Shown here one piece after another: positions 35,679 through 44,146 of a stretch of 64,000 bases of DNA. The position numbers and the translations under genes are program-made. A model generated the notes under the pieces. That model worked only from the letters and a program-made list of their open reading frames with translations. It was not told the DNA's origin and did no database searches. The DNA is from Luteitalea pratensis (GTDB lineage Bacteria; Acidobacteriota; Vicinamibacteria; Vicinamibacterales; Vicinamibacteraceae): contig NZ_CP015136.1 in NCBI RefSeq assembly GCF_001618865.1, forward strand, positions 186,001 to 250,000, given 5' to 3'. Within the stretch, counting starts at the first letter, position 1. Every line of letters starts with the position of its first letter.

Positions 35679-36685
35679 CGCGTCGCCCCGACCGGTCGCG
35701 CCACGAGCCGGCCGGCGTTCGCGATGAGTTCGAACGAACGACGACGCAGCGCGTAGTCGTAGACATCCGACACGACGATCAGCTCGTCGGCGGCCGTGCG
35801 ATCGACAAGTCCCTGCATCCCCTCCCGCACCGTCTCGAAGCCGCCGACGATGCTGCAGCGCAGCATCTGCGCGGCATGGAACTTCTCCTCGGCGGTCCAG
35901 TACGTGTCGATGTCGTCGATCGGCGGCTGCATCAGCCGCCGCATGCCGCGGACGATGTCGGCAAAAGACATCTGCTGTGACGTAGCGAGCCGTCTCGCCT
36001 CGGCATCACTCTCCGCGGCGATGATGTTGACGCCGACAACGGCGTAGGGCGCCGCGAGTTGCCGCGAGGGCTTGAAGCGCTCGCGATAGATCGACAGCGC
36101 GGCGTCGAGGTGCTGCGGCGCGAAGTGCGATGCGAATCCGAACGGCAGCCCCAGTTCGGCAGCCAACTGCGCCCCGAACAGGCTGGAGCCGAGGATCCAG
36201 ATCGGCACCTGCGTGCCTGCGCCAGGCACGGCCTCGATGCGCTGGCCCGGTGCGCTCGGCGCGAGGTAGGCCTGCAGTTCCAGGACGTCCTGCGGGAAGT
36301 GATCGGCGGCGGACGGATCGCGACGCAGGGCGCGGAGCGTGGCCTGATCGGTGCCCGGCGCGCGCCCGACACCGAGATCGATGCGTCCGGGGAACAGCGT
36401 CTCCAGCGTGCCGAACTGCTCGGCGATGACGTACGGCGAGTGGTTGGGCAGCATGATGCCGCCGGCGCCGACCCTGATGGAGGTCGTGCCGGCAGCGATG
36501 TGCGCGATCACGAGCGACGTCGCCGCCGTCGTCACCGTCGGCATGTTGTGGTGCTCGGCCACCCAGATCCGGGTGAAGCCGAGCGCCTCGAGGTGCTTGC
36601 CAATCTGGCGCGCATGATCGAGCGCCAAGCGCGGGGTGCCGCCCTGCCGTACACGTCCGAGTTCGAGCACCGACAATGGAATCAT
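35675..36685 (-). CDS. LLM-class flavin-dependent oxidoreductase
   Basis: 336 residues of the bacterial-luciferase-like family: IPLSVLELGRVRQGG, GFTRIWVAEHHNMPTVTTAA (about 38-57), and GRIDLGVGRAPGTDQATLRALRRD. It is close to the YhbW/MsnO8-like subgroup and should use reduced FMN from a separate reductase to oxidise a small substrate. Start: ATG 36685 with GGGAGGGAG 6 nt upstream; ATG 36691 is too close to that site. It heads a two-gene operon with the acetyltransferase. Confidence 0.9.
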   Translation of the reverse strand: MIPLSVLELGRVRQGGTPRLALDHARQIGKHLEALGFTRIWVAEHHNMPTVTTAATSLVIAHIAAGTTSIRVGAGGIMLPNHSPYVIAEQFGTLETLFPGRIDLGVGRAPGTDQATLRALRRDPSAADHFPQDVLELQAYLAPSAPGQRIEAVPGAGTQVPIWILGSSLFGAQLAAELGLPFGFASHFAPQHLDAALSIYRERFKPSRQLAAPYAVVGVNIIAAESDAEARRLATSQQMSFADIVRGMRRLMQPPIDDIDTYWTAEEKFHAAQMLRCSIVGGFETVREGMQGLVDRTAADELIVVSDVYDYALRRRSFELIANAGRLVARPVGATR

Positions 36686-36751
36686 GGGCATCTCCCTCCC
36701 AGTATCGATCCGGGAGGGCGAACTCGCCCTCGGCCGTACGGCGGGCGGCCG

Positions 36752-37186
36752 TCAGCCGGGTGGCAGGTTCAGCCCCACGCCGCACTGCTGGTACATTTCG
36801 AGGAAGTCGAAGCAGTTCCACCCCTCGACGAGTTGCCCGTTGTCGAACCGGCCCAGGGCGAACCCCCAGAACTCGATCGGCCGGCCGGTCGCGGCAAGTC
36901 CGATTCCGTCGCCGCTGTGCGTCCCCTTCACGCGGCAATGCGCCAGGGTCATGTCGCCCTGCGTCACCGAGTGGACGATCTCGATCGACATGTCGGGGAA
37001 CGCAGTGCGGAACTTGCGATAGAACGGCTTGAAGGCCTCTGGCCCGCGGATCGGCTGGCCGTCGGGGGTCGGGAGCCCGTGCACCACGCCATCGACGTGG
37101 AGCATCGTGTCGATGGTGGTCTCGTCGCCCTTGTTCCACAGGTTCTCGAACCACGCGTGCATGGCCGACTCAGGTGTGAGTGACAT
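36752..37186 (-). CDS. SnoaL-like ester-cyclase-family protein
   Basis: 144 residues of the NTF2-like SnoaL fold: AMHAWFENLWNKGDETTIDTMLHVDGVVHG, then GPEAFKPFYRKFRTAFPDMSIEIV and the C-terminal strand LVEGWNCFDFLEMYQQCG. The family contains polyketide cyclases and many uncharacterised proteins; Asp and His residues in the pocket are conserved but do not prove activity. It lies 66 bp upstream of the luciferase-like gene on the same strand and may be co-transcribed. Confidence 0.85.
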   Translation of the reverse strand: MSLTPESAMHAWFENLWNKGDETTIDTMLHVDGVVHGLPTPDGQPIRGPEAFKPFYRKFRTAFPDMSIEIVHSVTQGDMTLAHCRVKGTHSGDGIGLAATGRPIEFWGFALGRFDNGQLVEGWNCFDFLEMYQQCGVGLNLPPG

Positions 37187-37322
37187 GATCGTCCTCCGAA
37201 GACGTGATGTACCGCCGGGAATCCGGTGCGCCTCGGGAGGGGAGTCGCAGGAGCGGTCCATGGTCGCGCCGAATCGAGCGGGGCGCAAGCGGACCCTCGA
37301 GCGTGTGTTTCTGGTCGCGAGA

Positions 37323-37382
37323 GTAGGCCCCGCTCCTTGGGCGCCGAAGCGCGGAGCGCGAAGGTGGCCGGGGCGCGGCCCC
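37323..37382 (+). repeat. Family A repeat, divergent-arm copy
   Basis: GTAGGCCCCGCTCC...GGTGGCCGGGGCGCGGCC. The loop half (TTGGGCGCCGAAGCGCGGAG) matches other copies, but both arms differ from the consensus in ways that keep them complementary. Confidence 0.75.
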
Positions 37383-37409
37383 AACGGGCCCTGCCCGCCC
37401 GGATTCGCG

Positions 37410-38729
37410 TCAGGGGTCGACCCGTCGTCCTGGCCATTCCATGCCGGCCATGTGGAGGCGCATGCGGGGACACTGCTCGCCCGCGCAGTCCATGTGCAGC
37501 GCGACGCCCCACGGGTCGCCGTCGAGCGCATAGATCGCCGGACCCACGCGGACGAGATGTCCGTTCGGGCCGGGTGGGGGCGACACGACCTCGAGGGCGC
37601 CATTGCGTCGCCTCACCTCCAGCACGAACGGTCCAACGTCGAACCGTCCCGCATGCACCGCTGGTGGGTTGCCATCGAGCGGCCGCGGCGTGTCGACGTC
37701 GAGCAGCATCGCCGCGATCGCCTGTTCCACGGCGTCGGCCGAGACGCCGCCGATGCTGGTCAGCACGACGATTACGAGATCGCGTTCCGGATACCACGCG
37801 ACCATGCCCGTGTGCCCGGTCATGGCGCCGTGGTGTCCGAGCTTGCGGTGATCAGCCAGCGGTCGCAGCGAAATCCCATGGCCATAAGGCACTACCGTGC
37901 CGTCAGTCAGGCGCTGTGGCGAGGTGTAGGCCTGCCACGCGGGTGCTCGCGTGAGCGAGCCACCGGCCATCGCGCGAAACCAGCGGGCGAGGTCCCGCGC
38001 ACTTCCGCACAGGCCGCCATCGCCGCGCGCGGTCTCGTAGTTCTCCGGGGCGATGGCTTCCACTGTTCCGCCTCTCAGAACGTGACCGTTCACCTCCTCG
38101 GAGCTTCCGCGACAGTGATGCATGGACGCCATGCCCAGCGGCGTGAAGAACTCGCGTGTCAGGTACACGTCGTACGACACGGCGGCGATCTGCTCGACGA
38201 TGCGCGCCGCTGCCTGGTAGGCCGTGTTGCTGTAGCTGAAGCGCGATCCGGGATCGAACTGTAACGGCTCGCGTGCCATCACTCGTGCCAGGTCGGCCGC
38301 GCGAGCGGCCGGAACAGCGACGAGCTTTGCGGCCTGCGGAACGAACCAGAAATCGGGCACGCCGGACGTGTGGCCGAGCAACTGGTGCACGCGCACGGCA
38401 TGCCAGGCAGGCGGCCAGTCTGCCAGGTACTGCGCCACGGGCGCCTGCAGGTCGACCTCGCCACGCTCCGCAAGCCGGTGCAGCGCGGCTGCGGTGAACA
38501 TCTTCGAGATCGATCCGAGTGGATAGACGAGGTCCTGTGGATCGTGCCCCTGCGGAGTGCGATGACCGAGGTTCAGACGAAACGTGTTGCCCTCGAGCAC
38601 CAGCACTGACGTCGCCGGCCACGACTTGCGCTCGAGCAGCGCGCGCGTTTCGCGTTCGAGGTCGGAACCGGGCCCCGCGCAAGCAGCGAGGCCGAGCACC
38701 GCCATCGCCGCAAAAGCGCAGCCCCTCAC
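37410..38729 (-). CDS. Serine hydrolase of the beta-lactamase/class C family
   Basis: 439 residues as a lipoprotein (leader VLGLAACAG). The SxxK motif is GSISKMF with Ser73 and Lys76, the tyrosine motif is RFSYSNTAYQ, and the third motif HHG-like is in KLGHHGAMTGHTG. A C-terminal beta-domain (about 345-439) follows. Such proteins act as D-aminopeptidases, esterases or carboxypeptidases in the periplasm. The start is GTG 38729, overlapping the upstream stop by 4 nt (GTGA), which couples it to the sigma/anti-sigma pair; this suggests it belongs to that envelope-stress-like regulon. Confidence 0.85.
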   Translation of the reverse strand: MRGCAFAAMAVLGLAACAGPGSDLERETRALLERKSWPATSVLVLEGNTFRLNLGHRTPQGHDPQDLVYPLGSISKMFTAAALHRLAERGEVDLQAPVAQYLADWPPAWHAVRVHQLLGHTSGVPDFWFVPQAAKLVAVPAARAADLARVMAREPLQFDPGSRFSYSNTAYQAAARIVEQIAAVSYDVYLTREFFTPLGMASMHHCRGSSEEVNGHVLRGGTVEAIAPENYETARGDGGLCGSARDLARWFRAMAGGSLTRAPAWQAYTSPQRLTDGTVVPYGHGISLRPLADHRKLGHHGAMTGHTGMVAWYPERDLVIVVLTSIGGVSADAVEQAIAAMLLDVDTPRPLDGNPPAVHAGRFDVGPFVLEVRRRNGALEVVSPPPGPNGHLVRVGPAIYALDGDPWGVALHMDCAGEQCPRMRLHMAGMEWPGRRVDP

Positions 38730-39646
38730 CGGCTGATGTCCTCGGCGATGCGCGCGCTGATCTCGCGTGACGCGCTGCTTACCGCGAAGAGCCCGGTGGG
38801 GCGGCTCACCACGACCGTGCTCCGGAACGCACCATTGTCGCCGTGTTCGTCGATGGCGATCCCGGGTGCGCCGCCTGGCATCGGCAGCGTCTCGACGAAA
38901 GCGGACGCATCGTCTGGCACGTCCAGCAGCCAGGCGGGTGATGCCGCGTAGGCCTCGCCCAGGATGCGTGCCTCCCACCACGAGGACCCGGCGATGCGGA
39001 ACACCACCTCCGCGACTCGTGCGAGCGAGATGCCTGTCGGCACGCGCAGCTGGATCGGTGCCGACTGCACGATGGACACGTCGCCGGGATAGTCGGCGAT
39101 GACCAACGGACCGATGGTCGCTTCCAACCGTGCGCCGTTCCAGGTGTCGGGGACCTCGAGATCGGTCGCACCAGCACGTGCAAGCGCTGCCCGAAGATCA
39201 CCGGTGCGGAGCGTCTGGGTCAGCTCGAAGCGGCTGGTGACGCTCAGCGCAGGGGTCTCGCCTGACACCACGTCAGGTGACGGCAGGCGCGGCACGAATC
39301 CGGCACGCCTTGCGGCTTCCTCGAGCGTGGGCACGCCGACATGCGCGCCATCGGTGCTGATGTGCGTGTCCAGGGGAACGGCCGTGAAGTCGAGCCGCAC
39401 GACGTCGATGCGCGAGACGATCAAGCGATACCAGAGCGCCTGGGCAGCCGTACGCACGGGCTCGGCGAACACGAGGGCCGCCACGAGCGCCACGGCCACG
39501 GCTGCGGCACCGTACCGGGCAGCGCGGCGACGCACCGGTCTTTCGGATCGCACGAGGGCACGTGCAACAGAGGCATCCGGAGTCCACGCCGGAGCGACGG
39601 CCTCGAGCCGAGCCATCACCCACTGTGCTTCAGGATCGCGTTCCAT
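38726..39646 (-). CDS. Membrane-anchored probable anti-sigma factor
   Basis: 306 residues. A cytoplasmic N-terminal region of about 45 residues is followed by a single membrane helix (RYGAAAVAVALVAALVFAEPVR) and a periplasmic domain of about 235 residues with no known motif. There is no zinc-finger signature. Its position right after an ECF sigma gene, with a 17-nt overlap, makes it a likely anti-sigma factor or its sensor. The periplasmic part, including the CBM-like beta segments, may detect an envelope signal. The function is inferred from context only. Confidence 0.6.
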   Translation of the reverse strand: MERDPEAQWVMARLEAVAPAWTPDASVARALVRSERPVRRRAARYGAAAVAVALVAALVFAEPVRTAAQALWYRLIVSRIDVVRLDFTAVPLDTHISTDGAHVGVPTLEEAARRAGFVPRLPSPDVVSGETPALSVTSRFELTQTLRTGDLRAALARAGATDLEVPDTWNGARLEATIGPLVIADYPGDVSIVQSAPIQLRVPTGISLARVAEVVFRIAGSSWWEARILGEAYAASPAWLLDVPDDASAFVETLPMPGGAPGIAIDEHGDNGAFRSTVVVSRPTGLFAVSSASREISARIAEDISR

Positions 39647-40154
39647 ATCTGGCCTCGTACTCTTTCCGGAATGTGAGCTGGGCTCGCTTGAGCAGGCTGC
39701 CCACTGACGACGATCGGACCGTGAGCGCCGCGGCGATCTCTTCGTAGGGCACGTCTTCGCTCCACAGCAGGAGCGCAGTCGCGTCGCGGCGACGCAGCCG
39801 CGCCAGCGTCGCGTGTACCTGTTCACGCTCGCGCTCGCGCTCGTGCAGGACCTCGGGAGTTCGCGGAGAACCGCTGACGTTGGCCAGCACTCGGTGAAGG
39901 CGCGCCCATCGCCGTTCGCGGCGCCACGCGTCGAGTGCCGCCCGGACCGCCGTACGGTACAGCCATCCTTCGGCGCCATCGCCGTGCGCCGCCGGGTGCC
40001 GGCGCCACTTGACGAACACGTCGACCGCCATCTCCTCGGCGCGCGCCTGATCGCGAACGATGCGTCCGATGACGCGCGCCACACGGGCGTAGTGCTCCCT
40101 GAAGAGCACTTCGAAACGATCCGCCGGGTCGATTTGCGGGGAGAGCGGTGGCAT
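39630..40154 (-). CDS. RNA polymerase ECF sigma factor
   Basis: 174 residues. Region 2 is FEVLFREHYARVARVIGRIVRDQARAEEMAVDVFVKWRRHP (about 12-52), with region 2.4 in EGWLYRTAVRAALDAWRRE; region 4 is TALLLWSEDVPYEEIAAALTVRSSSVGSLLKRAQLTFRKEYEARYG. ATG 40154 is preferred over ATG 40220 because the latter adds 22 residues that do not belong to region 2. It is followed by a membrane protein and a secreted hydrolase in an operon. Confidence 0.9.
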   Translation of the reverse strand: MPPLSPQIDPADRFEVLFREHYARVARVIGRIVRDQARAEEMAVDVFVKWRRHPAAHGDGAEGWLYRTAVRAALDAWRRERRWARLHRVLANVSGSPRTPEVLHEREREREQVHATLARLRRRDATALLLWSEDVPYEEIAAALTVRSSSVGSLLKRAQLTFRKEYEARYGTRS

Positions 40155-40238
40155 TCTCAGCGCGTTCACGACACAAGAACGAACGAGGGCCCGGGTTTGT
40201 GCCGACAAACGTGCCGGCACCGGGTGGTGTGCACCAGA

Positions 40239-40274
40239 AATGCTGGAATGCTGGAATGCTGGAATGTCGAGAGC
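40239..40274 (+). repeat. AATGCTGG octamer array
   Basis: Three perfect AATGCTGG units, then AATGTCGA-GAGC, in the divergent region between the sigma gene and the DUF4019 gene. Confidence 0.8.
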
Positions 40275-40347
40275 AGTGCGCGTTGATGCTACGCGATGCC
40301 CGCGACTCGACCACTCCGGGCGCGTTCGCTGGTCCGAGGCCCGGACG

Positions 40348-40353
40348 TATACT
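40348..40353 (+). promoter_or_regulatory. -10 box TATACT, 7 nt before an ATG
   Basis: TATACT ends 7 nt before the start of the DUF4019 gene; no Shine-Dalgarno is present. The -35 candidate (TTCGCT with a 17-nt spacer) is weak. Confidence 0.35.
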
Positions 40354-40360
40354 GCCGCCC

Positions 40361-40783
40361 ATGGGCACCTTCATCACTCGCCGCACGGCGGTCGTGCTGA
40401 TCCTGCTGTTCCTCCTTGCCGGCCCTGCCGCCGCACAGGACACCGCAGCCGCCCAGAAGGCCGCGACCGAGTGGCTGGTCCTGCTTGACGCCGGCCGCTA
40501 TGCCGAATCCGGGACGGCCGCGGCATCGACGTTCAAGCAGGCGGTCACGACGGACAAGTGGCAGGAAGCGGTCAAGACGGCGCGGGATCAGGTCGGGCCG
40601 CTGAAGTCACGGGCGTTGAAGCAGGCGACGCCTGCGAAGGACCCTCCCGGGGCGCCAGCGGGCGAGTACATCGTGTTCCAGTACGGCTCGAGCTTCGAGC
40701 GCAAGGACACCGCCACCGAGTCCGTGTCGACGGTCCTCGACACCGACGGCACGTGGCGCGTCGTCGGCTACTTCGTGCGGTAA
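40361..40783 (+). CDS. DUF4019 secreted protein
   Basis: 140 residues. A signal peptide (VVLILLFLLAGPAAAQD) leads to a DUF4019 domain: AAQKAATEWLVLLDAGRYAESGTAAASTFKQAVTTDKWQEAV, and the strand GEYIVFQYGSSFERKDTATESV. Family members are secreted and small, with an NTF2-like fold; the function is unknown. ATG 40361 immediately follows a -10 element. Its 3' side shares the gap with the TfoX-like gene and two inverted family A short repeats. Confidence 0.75.
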   Translation: MGTFITRRTAVVLILLFLLAGPAAAQDTAAAQKAATEWLVLLDAGRYAESGTAAASTFKQAVTTDKWQEAVKTARDQVGPLKSRALKQATPAKDPPGAPAGEYIVFQYGSSFERKDTATESVSTVLDTDGTWRVVGYFVR

Positions 40784-40815
40784 CGCCTGGCGCGTCGGAC
40801 AAGTCCCACAGCCGG

Positions 40816-40884
40816 AGGGCCGGCTCTCCGAGCCCGGCCGTTAGCGTGATAACGAAGGGCCGCGTTCGGAGAACGGGCCCTACC
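40816..40884. repeat. Two facing short family A repeats between convergent genes
   Basis: AGGGCCGGCTCTCC-GAGCCCGGCCG (40816-40840, plus) and, on the minus strand, GGTAGGGCCCGTTCTCC-GAACGCGGCCC (40884-40857). Both lack the middle of the long form. Placed tail to tail between convergent genes they could terminate both transcripts. Confidence 0.7.
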
Positions 40885-40885
40885 A

Positions 40886-41215
40886 TCACTTGCGGGGCAG
40901 CGCACGCACGAACGCGAGCGCCCGATCGAGCAACTCGCGTCTGACGACGGCATCGGCGGCCACGCTCGGCGCTGCGCGAACCCATCCCTGCATCCGCCGG
41001 CTGCCGGAGTACATCGGGGTCACGCCGTCGATGTCCAGCGCCCAGGCGTCCTGGCCCTTGCCGAGACGGATCAGCAGGCCTTCATCACGTGCGCCACAGA
41101 GCAGGTTGCCGTGGAGGAGCCACACCCAGCCGCCGAACATGCCCTTCTCGGTGAGTCCGGAGACAGAGTCGAGTTCGTCGTTGATCAGGGCTTCCAGCCC
41201 CTTGTCGCGCGTCAT
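40886..41215 (-). CDS. TfoX/Sxy N-terminal-domain protein
   Basis: 109 residues, start ATG 41215. LEALINDELDSVSGLTEKGMFGGWVWLLHGNLLCGARDEGLLIRLGKG matches the TfoX N-terminal domain (competence regulator family), here standing alone without the helix-hairpin-helix C-terminal part. Standalone TfoX-N proteins are widespread and mostly uncharacterised; a role in DNA uptake is not supported by context. It ends close to a pair of short repeats and faces the DUF4019 gene. Confidence 0.82.
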   Translation of the reverse strand: MTRDKGLEALINDELDSVSGLTEKGMFGGWVWLLHGNLLCGARDEGLLIRLGKGQDAWALDIDGVTPMYSGSRRMQGWVRAAPSVAADAVVRRELLDRALAFVRALPRK

Positions 41216-41261
41216 CGGCAACCTCCGTCGCACCGCGCAAGCGCGTGCAGGAGCAACAAGG

Positions 41262-41316
41262 CTCAGGTGCAGTCTCAGGGCTCAGGTCTCAGGTCTCAGG
41301 GTCTCAGGTCTCAGGA
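41262..41316 (+). repeat. CTCAGGT/CTCAGGG heptamer array
   Basis: Six or seven copies of CTCAGG(T/G/A), mostly in 7-nt register. The stop codon and last residues of the propeller gene on the minus strand lie within it. Confidence 0.8.
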
Positions 41317-41987
41317 CTATCAACCTCCGGACGCAGCAACTGCAATGGCTGGTCCTGGCGACGCCGGCGCACGGTCCTGATCTTGCCGGTGCGCCCGCCG
41401 CCGCAGAAGAACTGGTCGCGGCCGTCGGACTCGAGTCCGGAGACGCCGACGCCGGCCGGCATCTCCAGCGTTTCCAGCACCTGGCCGGATCGGGCGTCGA
41501 CGCGCCTCAGCTCGCTCTCGTCGCCTTCCCATGTGCCGTGCCAGAGCTCGCCGTCGAGCCACGTTACTCCGGTGACGAAACGGTTGGAATCGATCGTGCG
41601 GAGAATCGCGCCGGTCTCGGGATCGACCTGGTGAATCTTGCGGTCGCGATACTGGCCGACCCAGAGCGTGCCCTCGGCCCACGCCAGTCCCGAATCGCCG
41701 CCGCCGCCCGGTGAGGGAATCGTCGCAAGCACCTCACCGGACTGCAGGTCGATCTTGTGGATGTGATTCTCGGCGAGTTGGAAGAGGTGCTGGCCATCGA
41801 ATGCCGTGCCGGCATCCGCGGCCACCTCGATCGCGCGCACCGGCGTTCCGGTCTCGGGATCGATCGCGATCAGCTTGTCGCCGGCCGCAAACCAGACATG
41901 CTGCCCGTCGCACGTGACGCCGTGCACGCCCTCGGCGCCAGGGAAAGGACCGTACTCGCGAACGATATCGGCAGGTGATCGATGCAT
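41304..41987 (-). CDS. Small PQQ/Vgb-like beta-propeller
   Basis: 227 residues. Repeated strands such as VHGVTCDGQHVWFAAGDKLIAIDPETGTPVR, HIHKIDLQSGEVLATI and KIHQVDPETGAILRTI form a propeller of the streptogramin-lyase/glutamine-cyclotransferase type, with no obvious signal peptide. No lyase active-site residues are recognised. The C-terminal residues (from about RPEVDSPET) are encoded by a heptamer repeat array, so the present stop codon may be a recent change. Confidence 0.75.
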   Translation of the reverse strand: MHRSPADIVREYGPFPGAEGVHGVTCDGQHVWFAAGDKLIAIDPETGTPVRAIEVAADAGTAFDGQHLFQLAENHIHKIDLQSGEVLATIPSPGGGGDSGLAWAEGTLWVGQYRDRKIHQVDPETGAILRTIDSNRFVTGVTWLDGELWHGTWEGDESELRRVDARSGQVLETLEMPAGVGVSGLESDGRDQFFCGGGRTGKIRTVRRRRQDQPLQLLRPEVDSPET

Positions 41988-41996
41988 GCGTCCAGC

Positions 41997-43217
41997 CTAG
42001 TCAATCGGGAGCGAGGCGGGGAGTAACAACGTCGTCGTGAATCCCGGCACCGGCTTGGTCATCCAGCGCCGGGATCGCCCCCTGCCGAACGATTGCACCC
42101 GGGATGAGGTGGCAAGTGAGTCGAGCGCTCGCTGCACGGTGCGCTGGCTGGTGCCGAGTGCCAGTGCCAGCGCCGAGCTCGACCAGGCTTCGGCGTCGGC
42201 CAGCAACGCCAGCACCGACGCATGCGCATCGTCGGTCGGCCGCGCCAGCACGACGACCGTGCGATTGCGGCGAGGGGTCAGCGCGAAGCCGCGGCGGGTC
42301 GCATCCACGCTGGCGAGCGGGCGAAGCTTGGTCCGCAGCCGGCCGATCTCGACGCGCAACCGCGCGCGATGCGAGTCGTCGGCATGAGTTGCGCCGAACG
42401 CGCGCGCAAGCAGCGTGTCGCGCGGCACGTCGGCGGGCCACGCTTCGCCGAGCGCCCGTGCGAGCGCGAACAGCACCGGACGAGTGGCGAGCGGGACAAT
42501 CGTGGCTGCGTCGCGCACCGCGTGACGGCAGGCGTCCACGACCAATGCCTCGGACGCCAGCAGGTTCTCGACCTCGGCGAGTCGTAGCGGGCGCTCCTCG
42601 CCACTGGCGATCAGGCGTGCGGAGGGGGCGTCCAGGACCTCGAACGCGCTGTCGACCTCGGCCACCAGCGCCGGAATGCCCGCACGGCGCGCCGCATCTG
42701 CAGCCCGTTCGAGCGCAGCCAGCGCCGGCCCCGTCCGCAGGCGTCGCAAAGCGATGCCCGCGACAACGAGCTCGTGCGCAGCCCGGGATGCGGCAGGGAA
42801 CGGCGTCGGATCGAGCGCGGCCAGCGCCCGCTCGGCCTCGTCCACACGGCCGATGAGGAGCAGGCGGCGCACCTCGAGATGCCGCGCATGCGCGGCGTTG
42901 AGTCGATCGCCGTGTGCGTCGAGCGTGGACCGTGCGGCGTCGAGGGCCCTGGCGGGAAAGCCGAGGTCGCGCGAGACGAGCGCGATCTCGGCTTCGGCGA
43001 CAACACAACGCGCACGTGCCACGGACTCCTTTGGCCCGAACGCGCGACCTGCCTTGCGCAGCAGCACCTTCGCCCGCGCAAGGTCGCCGAGCTGCGCCAT
43101 CGCGATGCCGCGCAACGCAAGGGCCGGCGCGTCGTCACGGAGGGCAACCCGCTTCAGCGCCCCCAGTGGATCACCTGCCGCGAGCGCACGCGCCGCAGCC
43201 GTGATCAGCGAGTCCAT
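41997..43217 (-). CDS. Helix-turn-helix regulator with helical repeats
   Basis: 406 residues. The N-terminal about 200 residues are alanine-rich helical repeats resembling tetratricopeptide-type solenoids. A middle winged-helix-like segment follows (HRARLRVEIGRLRTKLRPLASVDATRRGFALTP). The C-terminal helix-turn-helix is LALALGTSQRTVQRALDSLATSSRVQSFGRGRSRRW. This combination occurs in acidobacterial regulators beside DUF899 genes. It is divergent from the DUF899-DUF2182 pair, which it probably controls. Effector unknown. Confidence 0.75.
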   Translation of the reverse strand: MDSLITAAARALAAGDPLGALKRVALRDDAPALALRGIAMAQLGDLARAKVLLRKAGRAFGPKESVARARCVVAEAEIALVSRDLGFPARALDAARSTLDAHGDRLNAAHARHLEVRRLLLIGRVDEAERALAALDPTPFPAASRAAHELVVAGIALRRLRTGPALAALERAADAARRAGIPALVAEVDSAFEVLDAPSARLIASGEERPLRLAEVENLLASEALVVDACRHAVRDAATIVPLATRPVLFALARALGEAWPADVPRDTLLARAFGATHADDSHRARLRVEIGRLRTKLRPLASVDATRRGFALTPRRNRTVVVLARPTDDAHASVLALLADAEAWSSSALALALGTSQRTVQRALDSLATSSRVQSFGRGRSRRWMTKPVPGFTTTLLLPASLPID

Positions 43218-43348
43218 TGAAATCCCGCCACACTTGTCACTCCCATCGTTGGATTCCTGCCGCTCAATCTATCCCACGGCGACCGACGAACCGGCCGCCT
43301 CGACAAGACGACCCACTCACGGGACACCTGACGAGGGAGACACACGCA

Positions 43349-44146
43349 ATGGCGTCACAGGCAACATCGACGACACACGGCATCGGGACACGCGAAGAAT
43401 GGCTGGCGGCGCGTCTCGAACTGCTCGAGGCGGAAAAGGACCTCACGCGGCGCAGCGACGCGCTGGCGCAACGGCGGCAGGCACTGCCCTGGGTCCGCGT
43501 GGACAAGACGTACCGATTCGAGATCGACGAGGGGAGCGCGTCACTCACGGACCTCTTCCGGGGACGCACGCAGCTGCTCGTCTATCACTTCATGTTCGGG
43601 CCTGACTACACGGCAGGATGCCCGTCCTGCTCTTCGATCGCTGACGGGTTCGACGGCATCGCCGTGCACCTCTCGAACCACGACGTGTCACTCGTGGCGG
43701 TCTCGCGGGCGCCCCTCGCGAAGCTGCAGACCTACAAGCGGCGCATGGGCTGGACGTTTCCCTGGGCGTCCTCGCTCGACAGCGACTTCAACCCGGACTT
43801 CAACGTGCGCTTCACGGAAGAGCAGCAGCGCCAGGGCGGCATCGTCTACAACTACCGCCGCGAGACCGGGTGGCAGCTGCGCGTGCCGGCCCGGCCGGCG
43901 GACGGCGAAGGACCGGTCGCCCAGATCGCGGCCATGACCGGAACCGACGTGCCCACGTACACGCGCGAGCGGCCCGGCGTCAGCGCGTTCGCGCTCGAGG
44001 ACGGTGTCGTCTACCACACCTACTCTGCATACGCGCGCGGACTCGATGCGTTGTGGGGCATGTACCAGTGGCTCGATCGCGCGCCCCGGGGACGCAACGA
44101 GACGGGCGTGTGGTGGCGTCGCCATGACGAATACGACGCACGCTGA
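43349..44146 (+). CDS. DUF899 thioredoxin-like protein
   Basis: 265 residues. The family signature FMFGPDYTAGCPSCSSIADGFD with a CxxC (CPSC) lies about 85-105, and the fold is thioredoxin/AhpC-like: WVRVDKTYRFEIDEG, VSLVAVSRAPLAKLQTYKRRMGW. DUF899 proteins are predicted redox enzymes of unknown substrate. GAGGGAGA lies 9 nt before ATG 43349. It overlaps the DUF2182 gene by 23 nt, and the two are found together in many genomes, so they probably work in one pathway under the divergent regulator. Confidence 0.85.
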   Translation: MASQATSTTHGIGTREEWLAARLELLEAEKDLTRRSDALAQRRQALPWVRVDKTYRFEIDEGSASLTDLFRGRTQLLVYHFMFGPDYTAGCPSCSSIADGFDGIAVHLSNHDVSLVAVSRAPLAKLQTYKRRMGWTFPWASSLDSDFNPDFNVRFTEEQQRQGGIVYNYRRETGWQLRVPARPADGEGPVAQIAAMTGTDVPTYTRERPGVSAFALEDGVVYHTYSAYARGLDALWGMYQWLDRAPRGRNETGVWWRRHDEYDAR

